Program-made: the position numbers and the translations under genes
Notes under the pieces: model-generated
Told to the model about the DNA's origin: nothing
The model's database searches: none
What the model saw: the letters and a program-made list of their open reading frames with translations, nothing else
Shown here: one piece after another, positions 36,557-45,647 of the stretch
How the letters are laid out: each line of letters opens with the position of its first letter
Position numbering within the stretch: position 1 is the first letter of the stretch
Source of the DNA: Chryseobacterium sp. CH21
Lineage (GTDB): Bacteria; Bacteroidota; Bacteroidia; Flavobacteriales; Weeksellaceae
NCBI RefSeq assembly: GCF_004119445.1
Contig: NZ_QICI01000072.1
Span: 1 to 64,000, forward strand
DNA: 64,000 nucleotides
Direction: 5' to 3'

Positions 36557-38026
36557 TTGATAAAGATGATAATAACAGAATTAGTAAACAGAATCCCAGT
36601 ATTGGAAATCCACGGTGACAACAACCGTGAAGTGACTGAATTGGTGATCGACAGCAGAAAAGTTACAGAAAACTCTCTTTACATTGCGATGAGAGGAACA
36701 GTGGTGGATGGTCATTCATTCATTGCATCTGCTATTGAAAAAGGTGCTGCCGCAATTGTTTGCGAAGAATTCCCAGAGACATTGGTGGAAAATGTAACCT
36801 ATGTTCAGGTAAAAGACTCATCTAAAGCCTTAGGTCACCTTGCCTCTAATTTCTATGGAAACCCTTCTCAAAAGCTGAAGCTGATAGGAGTTACCGGAAC
36901 CAACGGAAAGACCTCTGTTTCTACTCTCCTTTTTGATGTTTTCACAAATTTGGGGTATTCAGCAGCTTTACTTTCTACTGTTGAGATCAGAATTGGTGAA
37001 GAGATTATTCCGGCAACACACACGACTCCTGATGTAATTACGATCAACAGGATTTTAGCTGATGCATTAGAAAAAGGATGTGAATTTGCTTTCATGGAAG
37101 TAAGCTCACACGGAATTGCCCAAAACAGAATTGAAGGATTACATTTCAAAATAGCAGGCTTTACCAATCTTACTCATGATCATTTAGATTATCATAAAAC
37201 ATTCGAAGAATATTTAAAAACAAAGAAAAGATTCTTCGACCAGTTAGAAGATACAGCCATTGCCATCACCAATGTAGATGACAAAAATGGAAACATCATG
37301 CTTCAGAACACGAAGGCTAAAAAGAAGTCTTATGCTTTGAAAACCATGGCCGACTATCACGGAAAATTATTGGAGGTGGATTTCAACGGAATGCTGTTGA
37401 ATTTCAACGGAAAAGAATTCTGGACGACATTGACAGGAAAATTCAACGTATACAATCTGTTGCTTGTATTCGGGATTGCTGAAGAATTAGGTTTCGGGCA
37501 GGATGAAATTCTTCAGGCCATCAGCAAATTAAAAAGAGTTTCCGGAAGATTTGAAACCTTCAAATCCGATGGTGGAATTTTCTTTATCGTAGACTATGCA
37601 CATACTCCGGATGCTTTGGAAAACATTCTGGACAGCATCAACGATATCAGAACCAAAAACGAAAGATTAATCACCGTATTTGGCTGCGGAGGAGACAGAG
37701 ATCACTCCAAAAGACCTGAAATGGGAAATATTGCCACCAAAAAATCAACGCTGGCAATCATCACTTCAGATAATCCGAGAACAGAAGATCCTGCACAGAT
37801 CATCAAAGAAATTGAAGCAGGTGTTGAACCTCAGAACTTCAGCAAATACACTTCAATTCCGGACAGAAAAGAAGCCATAAAAATGGCCATAAAGTTTGCA
37901 GAACCTAAAGATATTGTTTTAGTTGCCGGAAAAGGCCACGAAACATATCAAGATATAAATGGTGTAAAACATCATTTTGATGACAAAGAAGTAATTAATG
38001 AACTTTGGAAATTAATGAGCAAATAA
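36557..38026 (+). CDS. murE: UDP-MurNAc-L-Ala-D-Glu:meso-DAP ligase MurE
   Basis: A 489-residue Mur ligase that adds the third amino acid to the peptidoglycan stem. The ATP motif GTNGKTS is at 114-120, with HTTPD and ISSHG-type substrate residues (MEVSSHGIAQNRI). The DNPRTEDP motif carries the DNPR signature for meso-diaminopimelate rather than lysine. The end has GKGHETYQ. The start may be Met1 (36557) or Met4 (36566); both are compatible with homologues. Confidence 0.95.
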   Translation: MIKMIITELVNRIPVLEIHGDNNREVTELVIDSRKVTENSLYIAMRGTVVDGHSFIASAIEKGAAAIVCEEFPETLVENVTYVQVKDSSKALGHLASNFYGNPSQKLKLIGVTGTNGKTSVSTLLFDVFTNLGYSAALLSTVEIRIGEEIIPATHTTPDVITINRILADALEKGCEFAFMEVSSHGIAQNRIEGLHFKIAGFTNLTHDHLDYHKTFEEYLKTKKRFFDQLEDTAIAITNVDDKNGNIMLQNTKAKKKSYALKTMADYHGKLLEVDFNGMLLNFNGKEFWTTLTGKFNVYNLLLVFGIAEELGFGQDEILQAISKLKRVSGRFETFKSDGGIFFIVDYAHTPDALENILDSINDIRTKNERLITVFGCGGDRDHSKRPEMGNIATKKSTLAIITSDNPRTEDPAQIIKEIEAGVEPQNFSKYTSIPDRKEAIKMAIKFAEPKDIVLVAGKGHETYQDINGVKHHFDDKEVINELWKLMSK

Positions 38027-38105
38027 ATTATAAACGATAATTGATCAATAATAAACGATTTATCATTCATCAATTATCAATGATCATTTATTAACAATTG
38101 AAACT
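38027..38105. repeat. murE-mraY spacer quasi-palindrome
   Basis: GATAATTGAT (38036-38045) is inverted exactly at 38069-38078, and ATAAACGAT/ATCATTTAT words surround it. The ftsA-ftsZ spacer at 48083-48173 is built from the same words, so these are related elements within one operon. Confidence 0.55.
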
Positions 38106-39347
38106 ATGCTATACTATCTATACGAATATCTAACCGACCATGGAATTCACGTTCCGGGATTAGGAATGTTGAAATACATCTCCTTCCGTGCCGGAATGGC
38201 CGTCTTATTCTCACTCATTATTGCTCTTGTCTACGGAAAAAGAGTAATCAATTACCTGAGAACAAAACAGATGGGTGAATTGGTACGTGATCTTGGATTG
38301 GATGGCCAAAAACAAAAAGAAGGAACTCCTACCATGGGAGGGCTTATCATTATTTTGGCAACCATCATTCCGGTATTGCTGTTTACAAGAATTACCAATG
38401 TGTATATTGTACTGCTGCTGGTTTCTATGTTTTGGATGGGTGCTATTGGTTTCCTTGATGATTATTTAAAGAAAATCAAAAAAAATAAAGACGGTTTAAG
38501 TGGTAAATTCAAAATTGTAGGACAGGTCGGATTAGGGCTAATTGTCGGAATTACAATGTATTTCCACCCGGATATTACGGTTAAAAGAAAATATGCCGAT
38601 GCTAAAGTGGTGAACAGAAACAATGTAGAACAGAACTTTATGCCTACAGAAAAAATTACTGTTTCCACCGTACCTTTTGCAAAAAATAATGAGTTCGACT
38701 ATAGCGGAATTCTATTTTGGATGAATGATAAAGATGCCCATGAGTGGGCATGGATTGTCTTTATTCCTATTGTGATCTTCATTGTAACAGCCGTTTCAAA
38801 CGGAGCCAATATCACAGACGGAATTGATGGTCTCGCGGCAGGAACAAGTGCCATTATATTGCTTACACTGGCTCTTTTCGCTTATCTTTCAGGGAACATC
38901 ATCTTTGCAGATTATCTCAATATCATGTTCCTTCCCAATATGGGAGAAACCACCATTTTTGCCGTGGCAATGGTAGGCGCCGTGATCGGATTCTTCTGGT
39001 ACAATACGTATCCTGCACAGGTTTTCATGGGCGATACCGGAAGTTTGATGCTTGGAGGAGTCATTGCCGTTTTAGCCATTATTTTAAGAAAAGAATTGCT
39101 GATTCCTGTATTATGTGGAATCTTCTTAATTGAAAACGTATCTGTAATGCTTCAGGTCGTAGTTTTCAAATACAGAAAAAGAAAATTCGGGTTGGAATAT
39201 GCCCAAAACAATAGACTGTTCAAAATGTCACCGTTACACCACCATTATCAGAAAGAAGGATTTCACGAAAGTAAAATCGTAAACAGAATGATCATCATCG
39301 GAGTAATACTGGCTATTGTATGTCTGATCACATTAAAAATGAGATAA
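38106..39347 (+). CDS. mraY: phospho-MurNAc-pentapeptide transferase MraY
   Basis: A 413-residue integral membrane enzyme that makes lipid I. It has about ten helices. Catalytic motifs are FLDDYLKK, NITDGIDGLAAGTS and the His-rich PLHHHYQKEGFHESK near the end. It is longer than E. coli MraY because of an insertion of some 60 residues (about 160-215, KRKYADAKVVNRNNVEQNF and following), common in Bacteroidota. It is in canonical position after murE. Confidence 0.95.
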   Translation: MLYYLYEYLTDHGIHVPGLGMLKYISFRAGMAVLFSLIIALVYGKRVINYLRTKQMGELVRDLGLDGQKQKEGTPTMGGLIIILATIIPVLLFTRITNVYIVLLLVSMFWMGAIGFLDDYLKKIKKNKDGLSGKFKIVGQVGLGLIVGITMYFHPDITVKRKYADAKVVNRNNVEQNFMPTEKITVSTVPFAKNNEFDYSGILFWMNDKDAHEWAWIVFIPIVIFIVTAVSNGANITDGIDGLAAGTSAIILLTLALFAYLSGNIIFADYLNIMFLPNMGETTIFAVAMVGAVIGFFWYNTYPAQVFMGDTGSLMLGGVIAVLAIILRKELLIPVLCGIFLIENVSVMLQVVVFKYRKRKFGLEYAQNNRLFKMSPLHHHYQKEGFHESKIVNRMIIIGVILAIVCLITLKMR

Positions 39348-39409
39348 AAATTAAAAGCTGTAAGCAATAAGCGTAAAGCTTAAAGCCTATAGCATAAAGC
39401 TTTTATAAT
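39348..39409. repeat. mraY-murD spacer of iterated AAGC words
   Basis: AAAAGCTGTAAGCAATAAGC, GTAAAGCTTAAAGCC and GCATAAAGCTTTT alternate in 62 nt, giving overlapping small inverted repeats. It uses the same word family as the secA upstream spacer at 9142-9264. Confidence 0.45.
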
Positions 39410-40747
39410 ATGAAAATAGTTGTTTTAGGAGGTGGAGAAAGCGGATGCGGAGCTGCTTATTTGGCTAAAAAGAAAGGTCTGGAAGTATTTCTTTCAGATA
39501 AAGGAGCCATTAAGGATAACTATAAGCAGTTTCTTACCGAAAATGAAATTGAATTTGAAGAAGGAAACCACGATGAAGAAAGGATTTTAAATGCAGACTG
39601 GATCGTAAAAAGCCCGGGAATTCCGAAAAAGGCAGACATCATCAATAAAATTCATGAAAAGGGAATCAGACTTTCCTCTGAAATTGAATTTGCTTCTGAA
39701 TTTACAGACGCAAAGATCATTGCAATTACCGGAAGCAACGGAAAAACAACCACTACTTCCCTGATCTATTATATTCTGAAAAACGACGGATTGAATGTAG
39801 GTTTAGGAGGAAATATCGGATACAGCTTTGCCAAGCAGGTTGCAGATGAAAACCATGAATATTATGTACTGGAAGTAAGCTCTTTCCAGCTGGATGATAT
39901 TCAGAATTTCAGACCTTATATCTCATTATTGTTGAATCTGTCTCAGGATCACCTGGATCAGTACAACTACAATTATGAGGAATATGCTTTGGCTAAATTC
40001 AGAATCACTGAAAATCAGGAGAATGATAACTTCTTCATCTATAACAAAGATGATGAAATGAGTAAAAATCTTCTTGAAAAGCTTGAAATAAAAGCTAAAA
40101 TGATTCCTTTCTCCATTAAAGAGAAGTTACCGGAAGGAGGTTTTATCAATGACGATGAAATTGTGGTAAAAATGAAAGACGAATTCGCCATGAAAGTGGA
40201 TGAATTGTCTCTACTGGGAAATCACAATGTAGCCAACAGCCTTGCGGCATCTATTGCCGGTAAAATATTAAAAATCAACAATGAAAGCATCAGACATTCA
40301 TTGATGACCTTCCAGGCTGTAGAGCACAGATTGGAGTTTGTTACTGAAATTGACAATGTAAAATACATCAATGATAGTAAAGCAACCAATGTAAATGCTA
40401 CTTATTACGCCTTAGAAAGTATGAAAACACCCACCGTATGGATTGTTGGTGGATTAGATAAAGGAAATGACTATACCGAAATTGAAGATTTAGTCAAAAG
40501 AAAAGTAAAGGCAATTGTTTGCCTTGGAGTAGATAACAAGAAGATCATCGATTTCTTTAAAGATAAAAAAGAACTTATTTATGATACTTCAAGCATGGAA
40601 GAAGCCGTGAGAATTTCAAAATCACTGGCTAAAAAGGGCGATACGGTCTTATTATCCCCATGCTGCGCAAGCTTTGATTTATTCAAAAGCTATGAAGACA
40701 GAGGACGCCAGTTTAAAGAACAGGTATTAAAAGCCAATGGCCATTAG
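39410..40747 (+). CDS. murD: UDP-MurNAc-L-alanine:D-glutamate ligase MurD
   Basis: A 445-residue Mur ligase. The N-terminal Rossmann domain begins MKIVVLGGGESGCGAAYLA; the ATP motif GSNGKTTT is at about 108-115, VLEVSSFQLDD is the substrate strand, and NDSKATN and LSPCCASFD are the conserved C-terminal motifs. It adds D-Glu to UDP-MurNAc-L-Ala. ftsW follows after 17 nt. Confidence 0.95.
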   Translation: MKIVVLGGGESGCGAAYLAKKKGLEVFLSDKGAIKDNYKQFLTENEIEFEEGNHDEERILNADWIVKSPGIPKKADIINKIHEKGIRLSSEIEFASEFTDAKIIAITGSNGKTTTTSLIYYILKNDGLNVGLGGNIGYSFAKQVADENHEYYVLEVSSFQLDDIQNFRPYISLLLNLSQDHLDQYNYNYEEYALAKFRITENQENDNFFIYNKDDEMSKNLLEKLEIKAKMIPFSIKEKLPEGGFINDDEIVVKMKDEFAMKVDELSLLGNHNVANSLAASIAGKILKINNESIRHSLMTFQAVEHRLEFVTEIDNVKYINDSKATNVNATYYALESMKTPTVWIVGGLDKGNDYTEIEDLVKRKVKAIVCLGVDNKKIIDFFKDKKELIYDTSSMEEAVRISKSLAKKGDTVLLSPCCASFDLFKSYEDRGRQFKEQVLKANGH

Positions 40748-40764
40748 CCAGAATAGCATTAAAT

Positions 40765-42003
40765 ATGGACGAACAGAACACAGAAAGCAGATTTGAATTT
40801 CTAAAGGGCGATAAAGTACTTTGGATGGTCATCCTTGTGATCTCCATTTTCTCTATTTTCCCTGTATACTCTGCGAGTTCAAATCTGGAATACATTGTCA
40901 ATAACGGGACTACAACAGGTCACGTTATCAAACATATGTTCTTTGTAGTCTTGGGATTAGCCATTATGAGACTGGTAGGAACCATAAAATATGAATACAT
41001 CGGAAAGCTCAGCAGCATTCTGCTCGGCCTTATGATTGTTCTGTTGATTGTTACCATGTTTACCGGACAGACCATTGATGGAGCCAGTGCTTCCAGATGG
41101 CTGAAAATCCCGGGAACACCAATATCATTCCAGCCTTCATCATTTGCATTTTTAATGCTCATCATCTATCTGTGCAGATATTTGACCAAAAAGATCACCA
41201 GAGAAAGGCTTCCGATAGAGAATATCATGTATATTTTCGGACCTATCCTGCTTGTTTTTGTATTGGTAGCCAAAGATAACGGATCTACAGCGTTAATGAT
41301 TTTAATGGTTTCCGTAGTGGTTCTTATCATAGGGCAGCTTCACTGGAAATACATTGCTGGATTTATCTCCGCATCATTTGTAGCCATTGTGTTATTTTTA
41401 TTAATAGCCCTGAATACGAATATGATTGGTGGAAACCGTGTACATACATGGATGAGCCGTGTAGAAACATTTACCTCAAGCAAAGCAAAATCAGCAGATG
41501 TAGATGATGAAAGCGTAAAAGCAAAAAATTATCAGGTAATGCAGGCCAAAGCAGCCATTGTTCACGGCGGAATTACCGGAATGGGGCCAGGAAAAAGTGC
41601 CTTGAAACAAATGCTTCCACAATCCGCCTCCGACTTTATTTTCGCAGTTATTGTAGAAGAATACGGAGTGATAGGAGCCGCTTTTCTGATCAGTTTATAT
41701 TTGATTATGATGATAAGGATTGTAATGATTGCCAGTAAAATGCCCGCGTTCTTCGGATCGTTGCTTGTGCTCAGTCTCGGAGTAATGATCTTTATCCAGC
41801 TTTCGGTTAACATAGCCGTTGCTGTGAATCTGATTCCGGTAACAGGGCAGCCGCTTCCTTTGATAAGTTATGGAGGAACCTCAATGCTGGTCACCTATTT
41901 GCAGTTAGGCATTATTTTAAATATAAGCTCAAGAATCCAGATTTATGATGAAGAAGGAATGGGCAAAAAACAAAGTATAGCAGAAATAAACGATATCGCT
42001 TAA
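40765..42003 (+). CDS. ftsW: lipid II polymerase FtsW
   Basis: A 412-residue SEDS-family membrane protein with about ten helices. The conserved VPVTGQPLPLISYGGTSML-type stretch is present (LIPVTGQPLPLISYGGTSML near 345-364), and the large loop contains the catalytic Asp region (AAIVHGGITGMGPGKS). It polymerises septal glycan together with FtsI. Its stop is 1 nt before the murG start. Confidence 0.95.
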   Translation: MDEQNTESRFEFLKGDKVLWMVILVISIFSIFPVYSASSNLEYIVNNGTTTGHVIKHMFFVVLGLAIMRLVGTIKYEYIGKLSSILLGLMIVLLIVTMFTGQTIDGASASRWLKIPGTPISFQPSSFAFLMLIIYLCRYLTKKITRERLPIENIMYIFGPILLVFVLVAKDNGSTALMILMVSVVVLIIGQLHWKYIAGFISASFVAIVLFLLIALNTNMIGGNRVHTWMSRVETFTSSKAKSADVDDESVKAKNYQVMQAKAAIVHGGITGMGPGKSALKQMLPQSASDFIFAVIVEEYGVIGAAFLISLYLIMMIRIVMIASKMPAFFGSLLVLSLGVMIFIQLSVNIAVAVNLIPVTGQPLPLISYGGTSMLVTYLQLGIILNISSRIQIYDEEGMGKKQSIAEINDIA

Positions 42004-42004
42004 A

Positions 42005-43105
42005 ATGGACAAAAAATTAAAAATATTATTATCAGGCGGCGGAACAGGAGGTCATATCTTCCCGGCCATTGCCATTGCTGATGAGATCAGAAAAAGATTT
42101 TCTGATGCAGAATTTTTGTTCATTGGTGCCAACGGAAAAATGGAAATGGAAAAAGTTCCCCAGGCAGGCTATAAAATTGAAGGAATTGATATTGCAGGAA
42201 TCGACAGAGGAAATTTGTTATCCAACCTGAGACTGCCTTTCAAGATTCTGAAAAGTTTATCAAAATCTAAAAGGATTATCAAAAGCTTTGCTCCAGATTT
42301 TGCCGTAGGAACAGGAGGATTTGCGAGTGGTCCTGCTCTTTATGAAGCCAGTAAAATGGGAATCCCGATTTTCATACAGGAGCAGAACGCTCATGCTGGG
42401 GTAACCAATAAAATTTTAAGCAAGAAAGCCAAAGCCGTTTTCACAGCATATCCAAAAGTAGAAGACTTTCCGGCAGAGAAAATAAAATTTCTGGGAAATC
42501 CGATCCGTGAGAACATTATTTCAGGAATGCAGGATACCGCTCAGGCAAAAGAAAAAATGGGACTAGATAAAGACAAACTTACAATTCTGTCTGTAGGAGG
42601 TTCTTTAGGCTCCAGAACATTGAATAATGCATGGAAGTCTCATTTGCAGCAAATTGTAGATCAAGATTATCAGCTGATCTGGCAGACAGGAAAGCTTGAT
42701 TATAAAGATATTTTAGAAGAAACAAAAGATACAGATACCAGAAATATTCAGATTCTTGAATTTATCAAAGATATGGAACTGGCTTATTCTGCAGCGGATA
42801 TCATTGTTTCCAGAGCCGGAGCTATTGCCATTTCAGAGTTGGCTGTAGCACAAAAACCAGTGCTTTTGGTACCTTTCCCTTTTGCAGCGGAAGATCATCA
42901 AACCAAAAATGCCATGAACCTGGTTGAAAAAAATGCGGCCAGAATGGTAAAAGACTCTGAAATGCAGGAAAAATTCTGGAATACATTATCAGAAATCTGC
43001 GAAAATGAAAGCGTAAGAAAAGAAATGTCAGACAATCTCACCTATTTTGCTAAGCCAAACGCTGCAAAAGAGATTGTAGATGAGATTTTTAAAGTAATAA
43101 AATAA
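42005..43105 (+). CDS. murG: UDP-GlcNAc:lipid I GlcNAc transferase MurG
   Basis: A 366-residue GT28 glycosyltransferase that converts lipid I to lipid II. The N-terminal GGGTGGHIFPAIAIADEI is the first G loop; VGTGGFASGPALYEA, IQEQNAHAGVTNKIL and VSRAGAIAISEL with PFPFAAEDHQTKNA are family motifs that bind UDP-GlcNAc. In most dcw clusters murC would follow directly; here a GIY-YIG gene and repeats intervene. Confidence 0.96.
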   Translation: MDKKLKILLSGGGTGGHIFPAIAIADEIRKRFSDAEFLFIGANGKMEMEKVPQAGYKIEGIDIAGIDRGNLLSNLRLPFKILKSLSKSKRIIKSFAPDFAVGTGGFASGPALYEASKMGIPIFIQEQNAHAGVTNKILSKKAKAVFTAYPKVEDFPAEKIKFLGNPIRENIISGMQDTAQAKEKMGLDKDKLTILSVGGSLGSRTLNNAWKSHLQQIVDQDYQLIWQTGKLDYKDILEETKDTDTRNIQILEFIKDMELAYSAADIIVSRAGAIAISELAVAQKPVLLVPFPFAAEDHQTKNAMNLVEKNAARMVKDSEMQEKFWNTLSEICENESVRKEMSDNLTYFAKPNAAKEIVDEIFKVIK

Positions 43106-43116
43106 TTTAGAAAAGG

Positions 43117-43190
43117 CTTCGACAAGCTCAGCCTGATATACATAAAATAAAACAGTTAGTATTAGAACTGTCACCCTGAGCTTGTCGAAG
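43117..43190. repeat. REP-like inverted pair upstream of the GIY-YIG gene
   Basis: CTTCGACAAGCTCAG (43117-43131) is inverted without mismatch at 43176-43190. A nested inverted pair ACAGTT/AACTGT sits in the loop. The whole forms a long hairpin between murG and the GIY-YIG gene. Confidence 0.85.
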
Positions 43191-43213
43191 GGCCAGTAAG
43201 CAAACACAAATGA

Positions 43214-43507
43214 ATGAAAATATATTATGTATACATTGTAAAATGTTCTGATAATTCTTATTATACAGGCTTTACCAATGATTTGGAAAGAAGAATTAAT
43301 GAACATAATGACGGATTAAATCCTGAAAGTTACACGTATACAAGAAAACCCGTAGAACTTGTTTTCTACCTTGAATTTAATGATGCTGCTCAAGCGATAA
43401 GCTTTGAAAAACAAATTAAAGGCTGGAGTAGAAAAAAGAAGGAAGCAATAATAAATGATAACTGGGATTTATTACCAATGTTATCAAAAAATATGATGAA
43501 AGATTAG
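43214..43507 (+). CDS. small GIY-YIG nuclease family protein
   Basis: A 97-residue single-domain protein. VYI (6-8) and YTG (17-19) replace the GIY and YIG triplets, Arg26/27 lies in the expected helix, and Glu65 in FEKQIKGW is the likely metal ligand, so the active site looks complete. It has no DNA-binding domain, like UPF0213 proteins. It interrupts the murG-murC junction and is bracketed by CTTCGACAAGCTCAG units, an inverted pair before and one unit 4 nt after its stop. This suggests an inserted unit and not a native dcw gene. Function unknown. Confidence 0.85.
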   Translation: MKIYYVYIVKCSDNSYYTGFTNDLERRINEHNDGLNPESYTYTRKPVELVFYLEFNDAAQAISFEKQIKGWSRKKKEAIINDNWDLLPMLSKNMMKD

Positions 43508-43511
43508 AAGG

Positions 43512-43526
43512 CTTCGACAAGCTCAG
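43512..43526. repeat. REP-like unit downstream of the GIY-YIG gene
   Basis: CTTCGACAAGCTCAG, the same orientation as 43117-43131, begins 4 nt after the GIY-YIG stop and continues with CCTGACACCG, as in the repeats at 24 kb. Confidence 0.8.
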
Positions 43527-43646
43527 CCTGACACCGTTAAAATTTAATTTATTAACGAGTCATGGATGTTAGTTGATTAATGCCTTAAAAATATTAGTAA
43601 TAAAAACTCTGAATTGGTTAAAGAGTTATTAAAGATTAAAATATAA

Positions 43647-45005
43647 ATGAACATTTTACAAACATATCAAACTTTTTACTTCGTCGGAATCGGAGGTATC
43701 GGAATGAGTGCATTGGCACGTTATTTCAATGCGTCCGGAAAAAAAGTATTGGGCTACGATAAAACCAATACAAAATTGACACAGAACCTGATGAATGAAG
43801 GTATTGACATTGTTTTTGAAGACCTTATTGATGAAAGGATCACCTCCCTTCAGAAAGAAGATACTTTGGTGATCTACACTCCGGCGATCAAAACGCTTGG
43901 AATACTGGATTACTTTAACCAAAATCAGTTTGAAGTACTAAAACGTGCTAAAGTTTTAGGCTTAATTACTGAAAATACAGACTGTATCGCTGTTGCAGGA
44001 ACTCATGGAAAAACCACCACGTCTACCCTTGTAGCCCATTTATGCAAAGAAACAGATCTTCCTTTCTCATGCTTTTTGGGTGGAATTTCTGAAAACTTTA
44101 AATCCAACTTCCTATATAATGGTTCCACTTATTCTGTGGTAGAGGCAGATGAATATGACAGAAGCTTCCTGAACCTCTCTCCGGACTGGGCAGTTGTGAC
44201 TTCTACCGATGCAGATCACCTGGATATTTATGGAGATAAAAGCCATATTGAAGAAGGATTCAGACAGTTTGCGGCTTTGGTTCCTAATGATCAGCAGCTT
44301 TTTGTAAGAAAAGGGTTAGAAATAGGCAGAGGACATCAAACTTATGCAGTAAACGAGCCTGCAGATTATTATTCGGACAATCTGCGTATGGAGCATGATA
44401 AAATTTACTTTGACTTCCATACCCCAACTGAAAAGATTGAGGATTTTGTCTGGGAAATTCCTGGGATCCATAATGTCGAGAATGCCACTGTAGCACTGGC
44501 TATTCTGCATAATTTAGGCGCAGATTTTGATACGCTGAAAAAGGCAATTGCCAATTTTAAAGGAATTAAAAGAAGATATACTAAACATATTTATCAAAAC
44601 GGTAAAATTTATATTGATGATTATGCCCACCATCCTACAGAAATTAATGCTGTAATGGACTCAATCAAAACATTTTATCCTGACAAAAAACTATTGGTAG
44701 CCTTCCAGCCGCATCTTTTCAGCAGAACAAGAGATTTCGCAGACGGGTTTGCAGAAAGTTTAGGCAAAGCAGATGAACTTATCCTTCTTGATATTTATCC
44801 CGCAAGAGAACTTCAGGAGAATTTTGAAGGAATTACTTCAAGCTGGCTGCTGGATAAAGTAACATTAGATAAAAAAGAAGTATCAACATTATCCGATGCT
44901 TTTGAAAAAATAAAAGAAAAAGATTTTGATATCCTTCTAACAGTAGGCGCAGGAAACATTGATACCCTGTATGATCCTATTTGTGAATGGATAGAGAAAA
45001 TTTGA
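43647..45005 (+). CDS. murC: UDP-MurNAc:L-alanine ligase MurC
   Basis: A 452-residue Mur ligase. FVGIGGIGMSALARYF starts the Rossmann domain; the ATP motif GTHGKTTT is at 118-125, EADEYDRSFL binds substrate, and DDYAHHPTEI is the MurC-specific motif. It adds L-Ala, the first residue of the stem peptide. A GxxExxY gene with its own palindrome follows before ftsQ. Confidence 0.96.
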   Translation: MNILQTYQTFYFVGIGGIGMSALARYFNASGKKVLGYDKTNTKLTQNLMNEGIDIVFEDLIDERITSLQKEDTLVIYTPAIKTLGILDYFNQNQFEVLKRAKVLGLITENTDCIAVAGTHGKTTTSTLVAHLCKETDLPFSCFLGGISENFKSNFLYNGSTYSVVEADEYDRSFLNLSPDWAVVTSTDADHLDIYGDKSHIEEGFRQFAALVPNDQQLFVRKGLEIGRGHQTYAVNEPADYYSDNLRMEHDKIYFDFHTPTEKIEDFVWEIPGIHNVENATVALAILHNLGADFDTLKKAIANFKGIKRRYTKHIYQNGKIYIDDYAHHPTEINAVMDSIKTFYPDKKLLVAFQPHLFSRTRDFADGFAESLGKADELILLDIYPARELQENFEGITSSWLLDKVTLDKKEVSTLSDAFEKIKEKDFDILLTVGAGNIDTLYDPICEWIEKI

Positions 45006-45052
45006 GTATAATAAGTGTAAACGCAGTGTACGCAAAGAGTGAATGAAAATTT

Positions 45053-45144
45053 GTTCGCAAAGGCGTTTCACTCAGCAAAACAGATTTCTGTTAAAACAAA
45101 TTATTCAAATGATAGCCGTAGCTGAGTGAAACGCCCTCGCGAAC
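45053..45144. repeat. 24-bp inverted repeat upstream of the GxxExxY gene
   Basis: 45053-45076 (GTTCGCAAAGGCGTTTCACT followed by CAGC) matches the inverse complement of 45121-45144 at 22 of 24 positions, with 44 nt between. A diverged relative of the right arm is found at 62996-63061. Confidence 0.8.
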
Positions 45145-45203
45145 GGAAAGAAATAAAAAGGTTGCTTTGCGATCATAGCGTTAAAACTAAAAACACAAAA
45201 TGT

Positions 45204-45580
45204 ATGATAGAAAATGAAATTTCAGAGATTGTTTTCGATGCTGGAATGAAGATACATCGTACGCTTGGAATTGGACTTTATGAAAATGTATATGAAGAAT
45301 GCTTAGTTTATGAACTGAAAAGTAGGGGATTAAACGTAGAATGTCAAAAAAATATCGACATTGAATATGAAGAGTTAAAGATATCTAAAGCGTTCAGAGT
45401 AGATTTATTAATTGAAAACAAAGTAATAATTGAAATAAAAGCAGTTCAGGAAATTAATGATTATCATTTTTTCAGCTTTTAAATTATTTAAGAATAACAA
45501 ACATAAAACTCGGAATGATTTTGAATTTCCATTCAACACTATTCAAAAACGGAGTAAAACGAGTTGTAAATAAATTGTAA
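45204..45580 (+). pseudogene. GxxExxY protein, PD-(D/E)XK nuclease-like (frame broken at T6)
   Basis: Starting at ATG 45204 (MIENEISEIVFDAGM), the protein has the name-giving GLYENVY (24-30) and a PD-(D/E)XK-like core, Asp67 and Glu77-x-Lys79 (FRVDLLIENKVIIEIKAV). The frame stops at 45482, but the missing C-terminus (QLLNYLRITNIKLGMILNF ... GVKRVVNKL) continues in another frame to 45580. One T restored in the run at 45467-45472 repairs it to 126 codons. It sits between murC and ftsQ next to a long inverted repeat. Its role is unknown; the family is common in Bacteroidota and Cyanobacteria. Confidence 0.8.
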
Positions 45581-45647
45581 AAAAAGTAATAATGTATTTA
45601 CGTATTCATGAATACATTTTACACAAATAGATGAATACAAAAGATGT

